A stretch of 48,870 nucleotides of DNA, taken from positions 1 through 48,870 of the forward strand of contig DFVG01000021.1 of NCBI GenBank assembly GCA_002379985.1. The letters are read 5' to 3'. The DNA is from Flavobacteriaceae bacterium UBA4166. GTDB taxonomy: Bacteria > Bacteroidota > Bacteroidia > Flavobacteriales > Flavobacteriaceae. The translations under genes were made by a program, and so were the position numbers. Below the pieces are notes generated by a model. That model had not been told where the DNA came from. It saw only the letters and a list, made by a program, of their open reading frames with translations, and searched no databases. Shown here in pieces: positions 25,016 through 32,600 of this stretch (positions are counted from its first letter, which is position 1; every line of letters begins with the position of its first letter).

Positions 25016-26572
25016 CTAAAGATCAAATTTAATTCCTTGAGCGAGTGGCAACTCCGTCGTATAATTAATTGTGTTTGTCTGGCGACGCATGTACACTTTC
25101 CAAGCATCACTTCCGCTTTCACGACCGCCTCCGGTTTCTTTTTCACCTCCAAAAGCACCGCCAATCTCAGCTCCACTTGTTCCAATATTAACGTTGGCAA
25201 TACCACAGTCGGACCCAGCATGCGAAAGAAAACGTTCTGCTTCACGAAGATTATTGGTCATAATAGCTGACGACAATCCTTGCGCCACGCCATTTTGCAT
25301 ATCGATCGCATTGGTTACATCTCCGGAATATTTCATAAGATATAACACCGGCGCGAAGGTCTCATGTTGTACTATTTCATAGTGATTTTCAGCTTCAGCG
25401 ATTGCAGGCTTTACGTAGCAGCCGCTTTCGTAGCCTTCGCCTTCTAACACACCACCCTCTACTAATACATTTCCGCCTTCTTCAACTACTTTTTCTAATG
25501 CCTGCTGATACATGGCAACAGCATCTGTATCGATAAGCGGCCCTACATGATTATTTTCATCCAATGGATTCCCAATGCGCAATTGCTTGTATGCATCTAC
25601 TAACGCATTTTTCACTTGATCATACATGCTTTCGTGAATGATCAATCGTCGGGTTGAGGTACAACGTTGTCCGCAGGTCCCTACTGCTCCAAACACAGCA
25701 CCAATCACGGTCATTTTAATGTCGGCATCCGGGGTAACGATAATGGCATTATTTCCACCCAACTCCAATAAACTCTTTCCAAGGCGTGCCCCTACTGTTT
25801 TCGAAACAATTTTTCCCATACGGGTAGAGCCTGTAGCAGAAATTAAAGGAACGCGTTGGTCTTTTGTCATGAATTCACCCACCTTATAATCTCCATTGAT
25901 CAAGCAAGAGATTCCTTCCGGAAGGTTATTTTGTTTGAAGACACGAGCCGCGATCTTCTGGCAAGCAATTCCGCAGAGCGGCGCTTTTTCCGAAGGTTTC
26001 CAAATACACACATCGCCACAAACCCATGCAAGGGCAGTGTTCCAACTCCATACGGCTACCGGAAAATTGAATGCCGAAATGATCCCTACAATACCAAGGG
26101 GGTGATATTGTTCGTACATACGGTGTCCCGGGCGTTCACTGTGCATGGTGAGTCCGTGTAATTGTCGTGAGAGTCCGACTGCAAAATCACAGATGTCGAT
26201 CATTTCTTGAACTTCACCCAGACCTTCTTGGTAGCTTTTTCCCATTTCGTAGGAAACCAATTTCCCAAGCGGCTCTTTGAGTCGGCGTAACTCTTCTCCA
26301 AACTGACGCACGATCTCTCCGCGTTGTGGAGCCGGCATGGTACGCCATGTTTTAAAAGCTTCGGAAGCGGTTTGAACTACTTGTTCGTATTCTTCTTCGG
26401 AAGTGCTGGTGACTTTTCCAATCAATTCCCCATCCACTGGAGAATGTGAAGCGATCTCGTTCCATCCCGGAAGCCATTCGTTTCCTGTTGAAGTTCCTTT
26501 ATTTACAGCTGATATTTCCAGCGCTTTCAACGCTTCTTCCATTCCCATAGCGGTAGCTACTGAAGTTGACAT
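25016..26572 (-). CDS. Aldehyde dehydrogenase, ALDH7 type (aminoadipate-semialdehyde dehydrogenase)
   Basis: The 518-residue NAD(P)+-dependent dehydrogenase closely follows the antiquitin/ALDH7 pattern. The catalytic Cys lies in 'GTCGQRCTSTRR', the general base Glu in 'LELGGNN', and the C-terminus 'NTINYTTELPLAQGIKF' is characteristic of that family. ALDH7 enzymes oxidise alpha-aminoadipic semialdehyde (in equilibrium with piperideine-6-carboxylate) in lysine breakdown. It is the downstream neighbour of 3-hydroxyanthranilate dioxygenase, so a role toward a kynurenine-pathway aldehyde is also imaginable, but the sequence favours the ALDH7 substrate. It has its own intergenic region and terminator. 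Confidence 0.93.
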   Translation of the reverse strand: MSTSVATAMGMEEALKALEISAVNKGTSTGNEWLPGWNEIASHSPVDGELIGKVTSTSEEEYEQVVQTASEAFKTWRTMPAPQRGEIVRQFGEELRRLKEPLGKLVSYEMGKSYQEGLGEVQEMIDICDFAVGLSRQLHGLTMHSERPGHRMYEQYHPLGIVGIISAFNFPVAVWSWNTALAWVCGDVCIWKPSEKAPLCGIACQKIAARVFKQNNLPEGISCLINGDYKVGEFMTKDQRVPLISATGSTRMGKIVSKTVGARLGKSLLELGGNNAIIVTPDADIKMTVIGAVFGAVGTCGQRCTSTRRLIIHESMYDQVKNALVDAYKQLRIGNPLDENNHVGPLIDTDAVAMYQQALEKVVEEGGNVLVEGGVLEGEGYESGCYVKPAIAEAENHYEIVQHETFAPVLYLMKYSGDVTNAIDMQNGVAQGLSSAIMTNNLREAERFLSHAGSDCGIANVNIGTSGAEIGGAFGGEKETGGGRESGSDAWKVYMRRQTNTINYTTELPLAQGIKFDL

Positions 26573-26630
26573 AGTGTAGTGTTTTTAAGTTGAATATTAA
26601 GGGGATTACCACTGTTTTGGCAATCTGTCG

Positions 26631-26638
26631 CGAAGGTA
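26631..26638 (-). promoter_or_regulatory. Candidate -7 box TACCTTCG for the ALDH gene
   Basis: A near-consensus -7 box (one T to C change) lies on the minus strand 58 nt upstream of the start. A TTTG at 26663-26666 is 24 bp further upstream, a little far for the usual -33 element. Confidence 0.35.
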
Positions 26639-26730
26639 CGGAAACCCCCTAAGAAAGAAAAACAAATCCCGGCATTCACATATTGAGAACGAAGGTGTAC
26701 TCAGGATAGAATCATAACTAGGTACCCGGT

Positions 26731-27270
26731 CTAATCATTGGTTGTGAAGCGTTCATCTACTTCCATTACTGTACCGCAATTATCGCAAGTGCGCAGTTTT
26801 TCGGAATTATAGAAATGTTGAAAGTGTTTTAGAAAGTCTTTTTCAATATCGTTCAGAGGGAAATATACTTCGTAGAGTTTGTTATTGCAATTGTCACAAA
26901 ACCATAACAGTCCATCTTTAGCGTCTAGGTCGGTACGCTTCCGTTCTACTACCAAACCGATGCTGCCTTCGCTTCGCACAGGAGAATGAGGCACTTTTGC
27001 GGGATGTAGGTACATATCGCCCGGTCCCAATTTCATTTCTTTCCGCTGGCCGTCGTCCTGAATGACCACCGTTATGGTTCCTTCCAATTGATAGAAAAGT
27101 TCCTCCGTTTCGTTGTAATGATAGTCTTTTCGAGCATTTGGCCCAGCTACGATCATCACAATGTAATCATCGGCCTCCTTATACAGGTTTTTATTTCCAA
27201 CCGGAGGTTTTAGAAGGTCTCTGTTTTCTTCTACCCATTGTGTGAGGTTAAAGGGAGGTGCAATTGCCAT
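26731..27270 (-). CDS. nbaC: 3-hydroxyanthranilate 3,4-dioxygenase
   Basis: The 179-residue cupin enzyme opens the ring of 3-hydroxyanthranilate to 2-amino-3-carboxymuconate semialdehyde, using Fe(II) and O2. The iron ligands His51, Glu57 and His95 and substrate-binding Arg47 and Arg99 fall at the same numbers as in the well-studied Cupriavidus enzyme. The second, rubredoxin-like metal site is complete: Cys125/Cys128 and Cys161/Cys164. The product feeds either quinolinate and de novo NAD synthesis or further catabolism; no other kynurenine gene is in the window. A 15-bp inverted repeat ends one base before its ATG. Confidence 0.96.
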   Translation of the reverse strand: MAIAPPFNLTQWVEENRDLLKPPVGNKNLYKEADDYIVMIVAGPNARKDYHYNETEELFYQLEGTITVVIQDDGQRKEMKLGPGDMYLHPAKVPHSPVRSEGSIGLVVERKRTDLDAKDGLLWFCDNCNNKLYEVYFPLNDIEKDFLKHFQHFYNSEKLRTCDNCGTVMEVDERFTTND

Positions 27271-27271
27271 A

Positions 27272-27308
27272 GCCGTAATTTTAAACGTTTACAGTTTAAA
27301 GTTACGGC
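27272..27308. promoter_or_regulatory. 15-bp inverted repeat directly upstream of nbaC
   Basis: The arms GCCGTAATTTTAAAC (27272-27286) and GTTTAAAGTTACGGC (27294-27308) pair with a single mismatch (G-U in one RNA strand) around a 7-nt loop. On the minus strand a TAACTTTA -7-like box lies within it (27297-27304). The structure therefore spans promoter, start site and leader of nbaC. Either a repressor operator or a leader hairpin that hides the ribosome site would fit. Confidence 0.65.
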
Positions 27309-27338
27309 AAAAGCTTTACTTAAAAAAGGAGATGCGAA

Positions 27339-27845
27339 CTACTTTTTGTAGAATAACTGTGTAAAATAATAGGACCCTTTTGCATTCTGCAACACTCCGA
27401 AACCGGCATGCGAGTAATTCCCTTCAATCAGATCACGGTGCGACGGACTGTTAAGCCAGGCGTGAACTACAGCTTCAGCAGTATCGTATCCATACCCAAC
27501 ATTCTCACCAACACGAACAGCTCCACGTTGGGTAAGTGCTTGACGGCGCTCTCCAAAATTGTCGTGATTGATCTTTGATTTTTCGATCATGTACTGGGTG
27601 TGTTGTACCGCATACGCAGAAGCGTATTGTTGATCTCTTTGAATAGGAGCTAGCCCAAGGGTAGCACGATGATCATTGACCAAAACGAGGATCTCGTTGG
27701 CCATTTCCCAATCGGTTTCTTGAGCAAGGTTTACATCGATGGCGAAGTTTGCTTCTTCTTGAGCAGTGACAACATCTTCATCTTTAGAACATGAGGCTAG
27801 GGTAACAAATAGTACCATAGCCAGTAGGCTAGTAGTAAGTTTCAT
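27339..27845 (-). CDS. CAP/SCP-domain lipoprotein
   Basis: The lipoprotein signal has lipobox 'TLASC' (Cys about 19). The CAP (SCP/PR-1-like) domain covers about residues 45-168, with 'LVNDHRATLGLAPIQRD', 'YMIEKSKINHDNFGERR', 'VGENVGYGYDTAEAVVHAWLNSPSHRDLI' and a final 'YFTQLFYKK'. The conserved His and Glu residues of the CAP cavity are present. Bacterial CAP proteins are exported; their activity is generally unknown, and some bind lipids or peptides. It is monocistronic with a perfect -7 box upstream and is divergent from the asparaginase gene. Confidence 0.92.
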   Translation of the reverse strand: MKLTTSLLAMVLFVTLASCSKDEDVVTAQEEANFAIDVNLAQETDWEMANEILVLVNDHRATLGLAPIQRDQQYASAYAVQHTQYMIEKSKINHDNFGERRQALTQRGAVRVGENVGYGYDTAEAVVHAWLNSPSHRDLIEGNYSHAGFGVLQNAKGSYYFTQLFYKK

Positions 27846-27882
27846 AAGCGGGGGGCATCAAATTTGGGGCATGATGCTGATT

Positions 27883-27890
27883 CAAATATA
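27883..27890 (-). promoter_or_regulatory. -7 box TATATTTG for the CAP lipoprotein gene
   Basis: A perfect TAnnTTTG on the minus strand, 37 nt upstream of the start. The remaining divergent intergenic region to 28050 is AT-rich and shows no other structure I can support. Confidence 0.55.
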
Positions 27891-28050
27891 GAAAAAAAAT
27901 CACAAAAAATGCTTTTAATCGAATTTATTATGCATTTCATCGATGTTTTTAACTTTCTTCCTACAAAAAATCCGACATTTAAAATCGTCTTATCCTAGGT
28001 AATTCCTATTATTTTCACGTATTTTAGGGGGTATCGAAAAAGAATTTGAA

Positions 28051-29121
28051 ATGATTAGAATTTTAACATTTTTATCGCTGGTTTTTCTATGGACCAGCTG
28101 CTCGGAAGGCAAAAAATCTCAAGAAACCATGAACCAAACTGTTTCAAAAACAACAAATTCCGAAGAAAACTTCGGTATTGTCATCCATGGTGGTGCCGGA
28201 ACTATTCTTAAAGAAAATATGACAGATTCGTTGGAAAATGCCTACAAAGAAAAACTAACAGAAGCCATTACGGCCGGCCATACTATTTTAAAAAACGGGG
28301 GAACTTCTATTGAAGCGGTTACCGCGACCATTAACATTATGGAAGACTCTCCGCTTTTCAACGCAGGCAAAGGAGCCGTATTTACACATAATGAGACCAA
28401 CGAACTTGATGCCTCTATTATGGATGGCGCTACGCTGAATGCCGGAGCCGTTGCTGGCGTAACCCGTGTTAAAAACCCCATTAATCTTGCAGAAGCCGTG
28501 ATGAGCAAGAGCCAACACGTGATGCTAAGCGGGGTTGGTGCCGAGGAATTTGCCGAATCACAAGAAATTGAACTCGTTGATCCCGACTATTTTTACACCG
28601 AAGGCAGGTTTCGTTCGTTGCAACGTATTAAAGAAAAGGAAAAAACACAATTAGATCACGACAGTGCTATTTTGCTGGAAGAATTTAGCTATAAAGACTC
28701 TAAATTCGGAACGGTAGGTTGTGCAGCTTTAGACAAAAATGGAAATCTAGCCGCTGGAACTTCTACCGGAGGAATGACTAATAAACGTTGGAATCGCATT
28801 GGCGATGCTCCTATTATTGGGGCTGGAACATACGCAAATAATGCTACGTGCGCAGTATCCTCGACGGGTTGGGGAGAATTTTTTATTCGCGCGATGGTGG
28901 CCCATGATATTTCAGCGATGATGGAATACAAAGGCATTAGCTTACAAGAAGCAGCTAAAGAAGTGATTCAAAAGAAGGTTCCCGATTTAGGGGGCGACGG
29001 CGGGATCATTGCGATAGATCATGAAGGCAATGTTTCCATGGAATTCAATACGGCCGGTATGTATCGCGCTCACATGAATGCGAAGGGCGAATTGATCCTT
29101 GGAATCTATAAGGATGAATAA
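28051..29121 (+). CDS. Isoaspartyl peptidase/L-asparaginase (Ntn hydrolase), exported
   Basis: The 356-residue precursor has a lipoprotein signal (lipobox 'FLWTSC', Cys about 17). The plant-type asparaginase fold shows 'VIHGGAGTI' at the N-terminus, and the autocleavage site is 'FGTVGCAALDKNGNLAAGTSTGGM', with Thr221 as the new N-terminal nucleophile of the beta subunit. The enzyme is expected to hydrolyse isoaspartyl dipeptides or asparagine in the periplasm or at the surface. The next gene overlaps by 8 nt. Confidence 0.93.
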   Translation: MIRILTFLSLVFLWTSCSEGKKSQETMNQTVSKTTNSEENFGIVIHGGAGTILKENMTDSLENAYKEKLTEAITAGHTILKNGGTSIEAVTATINIMEDSPLFNAGKGAVFTHNETNELDASIMDGATLNAGAVAGVTRVKNPINLAEAVMSKSQHVMLSGVGAEEFAESQEIELVDPDYFYTEGRFRSLQRIKEKEKTQLDHDSAILLEEFSYKDSKFGTVGCAALDKNGNLAAGTSTGGMTNKRWNRIGDAPIIGAGTYANNATCAVSSTGWGEFFIRAMVAHDISAMMEYKGISLQEAAKEVIQKKVPDLGGDGGIIAIDHEGNVSMEFNTAGMYRAHMNAKGELILGIYKDE

Positions 29122-29425
29122 ACAACCTCCGTACTACGCGGTTATCTTTACTAGTGTGCTTTCCGAAGCACAAGAAGGCTATGCTGCCATGGCTGAAAAG
29201 ATGGAAGCTTTGGCTACGAAACAGCCCGGGTATCTTGGCATAGAGCACGCTCGAGAAGAACTTGGTATTACCATTAGTTATTGGGAATCGCTAGAGGCTA
29301 TTGCCCAATGGAAGGCCGTTCTCGACCATCAAGAGGCACAACGCTTGGGCAGAGAAAAGTGGTACCAACAATACACGACGAAAATTTGTAAAGTAGAGCG
29401 CGTGTATTCCTTTCCTAAAAAATAA
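29114..29425 (+). CDS. Antibiotic biosynthesis monooxygenase (ABM) domain protein
   Basis: The start at 29114 gives a 103-residue protein overlapping the asparaginase stop by 8 nt. The ABM ferredoxin-like fold is visible: 'YYAVIFTSVLSEAQEGYAAMAEKMEALATKQPGYLGIEHAR', 'ITISYWESLEAIAQWK' and 'YSFPKK'. Small cytosolic proteins of this family act as heme-degrading or quinone-type monooxygenases, or have no known activity. Coupled to the asparaginase by overlap. Confidence 0.85.
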   Translation: MNKQPPYYAVIFTSVLSEAQEGYAAMAEKMEALATKQPGYLGIEHAREELGITISYWESLEAIAQWKAVLDHQEAQRLGREKWYQQYTTKICKVERVYSFPKK

Positions 29426-29608
29426 GGCTTGTTAAACTTGTCATAAATCGCAATCCTTCCATACCAAGACGGTTTTTCTTGCCGTTATCCCATCATACCC
29501 TCCTACGTACTTTGTGACATTTTTCCTGATTTTTTCTTCGGAACGATTTCACCTCGTGGTACACACCTCCATTTATTGTATTTTTAATAACCGCAAAAAC
29601 CATCGCGT

Positions 29609-32600
29609 ATGAAATCGTTTGCACCCTACCTGCTCATCGGCTTATTATTTACTGTTTTTTCCTGTAATCGCAACACTGCAGCAGACACCGATAACCTCTA
29701 CGAATATCAAGGCTATATCGTGTCTCACACCTTCGGAAATCAAAGTATTGCCGAACCCGTTCGCATCGAATTAGCACAACCCGTGACGCAGTTAGAAAAC
29801 AACCAAACCCTCCCCGCCGGCATCATTAACACTTCCCCAAAGCTAAACGGAACTTGGTTTCTTGACAATAACACCACCTTGCGATTTCAACCGGAAGAGT
29901 ATTTGGAAAGAGACAAAGAATACGCAATAACCATCGCTCTTCATAAACTTTTTGAAAACGTTCCGAAAGACAAAAAAACATACACCTTCAGCTTTAAAAC
30001 ATTGGCTCCGGATTTTAAACTTAGTTTGGATGCCTTGCAATCGTATGATGCCAATTGGCAATATGCCGAAGGAGTGCTAGAAGCCGCTGATATTCTTTCG
30101 TTATCAGAGATTAAAAAACTGGTTTCTGCCCAACAAAAAGGGAATGAGGTGTCCATAACATGGCCTTCGGAAGCAGCCGATGCGCGATTTTTTACTTTTA
30201 CTGTAGACAGCATTCAACGCAAAGCGGAAGCTAGTGACGTGATCATTTCTTGGGACGGATCCAGCATTGGTTCTAAAACGGAAGGAAACTATACGCTTGA
30301 AATTCCCGGCAAGAAAGACTTTGTAGTTGTGGGCTGGAAAACCTCACGAGATCCTCAGGATGTACTGACCATAAATTTTTCAGATCCGCTGCTCGCCTCG
30401 CAAGATTTTTCGGGTTTGGTGACCCTTTCAGGCGATGAACAGCCTCGTTTTGAAACCAACGGAAACGTCTTGTACGTGTACCCTAGCACATCCCTATCGG
30501 GGGAAGTGGCGCTATCGTTGTTCAACGGAATAAAGAATGCCTACGGAACCAATCTGTCCAAAACACTGAATGAAACCATTCAATTTGAGCCAATGGCTCC
30601 GGCTGTTCGGTTGGTATCCAAAGGCGTGATCCTGCCGAACGCAGCAAAAACACCTATCTTTTTTGAAACGGTAAACCTTTCTAAAGTTGACGTTCGGGTC
30701 ATTCAAATTTATCAAAACAACATGCTGCAATTTCTGCAGCAATCCAATCTTTCAGATGCGTATTATTACAATCTTCGGAATGTAGGAAGACGCGTTGCTA
30801 AAAAAACGATCGATCTTTCTGAAGACAATCTTGTCAAGGAAAATAGCTGGACGGCGCACGGTATCAATCTTTCCGAATTTTTTAAGGCTGAACCCGGCGC
30901 ACTATACCAAGTTGAATTTAGTTTTGAACCCGGATATGTCACATATCCGTGCAACGGTGCTTTGGACGCCATTGAACGCATCCCCACCGATAGTTGGTCG
31001 GAAGCGGAAAAGGAAGAACAATACTGGGATAACGAGATCTATCGCTGGCGCGATTATACCTACAATTGGCAAGAACGGGATAATCCATGTCACGAGGCCT
31101 ATTATCATGAAGACCGCGTGGTTCGCATCAATGTGTTGGGCAGCGATCTGGGGATGATCGTTAAAAAAGGTTCAAACGCATCGTATCATTTTGCAACTAC
31201 CAATATTATTTCGGCTACGCCTGAATCTGGTGTAAGCATCCAACTGTATAACTTTCAGCAGCAATTGGTAGAAACGGTAAAGACGGATTCAGACGGGTTG
31301 ACCCTTTACGATAGTGATCGCAATATTGCCTTTGCCGTAGCGAAAAAAGGCGATCAATATGCGTATGCCAAATTGAGTGACGGAAATGCCCTGAGCTATA
31401 GCCAATTTGATATCTCCGGAAAAAAACTTCAAAAAGGCTTAAAGGGGTTTTTATACACCGAGCGGGGTGTACACCGACCTGGAGATAGCCTCCACCTCAC
31501 CTTTGTACTGAATGATCTCGCCAATCCTATTCCAAAGGGACATCCAGTTGTGCTGGACGTTACCGATGCTCGAGGAAAATTGGTGCAACGAACCGTACAG
31601 CACAGTACCACAGGCTCCGGAAACAGCGGAACACCCAACGATCATTTCTATTATTTCCCTATTGCGACCGATGCGGCAGCGCCTTCCGGCACTTGGAATG
31701 CACGCATAACCGTTGGCGGAGTGGCGTTCACCAAAGCATTACGAGTGGCCACCATAAAACCCAACCGATTGAAGATCAATTTGGATTTTGATGATGAGGT
31801 TCTCGACGCTACGAAACCTATTACCGGAACAGCAAATGCGTTGTGGTTACACGGTGCTCCCGCCAGAAATCTTAAGATAGAAATGGAAGCAACGCTACGA
31901 ACGGCGTCTACTCCTTTTGAAAAGTTCAAGAACTATCAATTTCAAGACCCGGTGCGCTCGTTTGAGGACCAAACACTTCCCGTACTAAAATCAACGCTGT
32001 CGGCAGAAGGATCAACATCATTCTCAAAAAAGCTGGAGATCAACAGGAATGCTCCCGGCATGTTACAAGCTACTTTTCTGACCAAAGTGTTTGAAGGTGG
32101 GGGTGATTTTTCTATTGATGTTTTCAGCAAACCCTTAGCGCCATATGCCCATTTTGTGGGAATTCGTTCTCCTGAAACGGACAACTACGGTTCCTACACC
32201 ACAGCAAAAGATACTTCCTTTGAGATCATTACAGTGGATGCCCAAGGAGTGCCTTCCGGAAACCGACAGATCGATATTGAAGTCTTTCAAATTGAATGGC
32301 GTTGGTGGTGGAATCGCGGCAACGATAATCTCTCACGCTATGAAAACGCCACGGTACATCGCCCTTACAAAACCTTGCAAGTAACGTCTGACGCTAATGG
32401 AAAAGCACAATTTTCGTTAAATATTCCGAAAGAAGAAGGCGGGCGGTTCCTTATTCGGGCCATCGATAAAGCTTCGGGGCACGCGACGGGAAGAGTCGCT
32501 TACTTTTACGATCAATGGTGGCGCACTCCCTCTGATGGGGATTCGGAAAGCGCTAAAATGCTGGTTTTTTCTTCTGATAAAGACACCTATCAAGTGGGTG

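Noticed and set aside
29426..29608. Possible regulatory RNA upstream of the alpha-2-macroglobulin gene
   Set aside because: Only a 4-bp ACGG/CCGT stem and scattered T-runs are visible; nothing resembles a known riboswitch.
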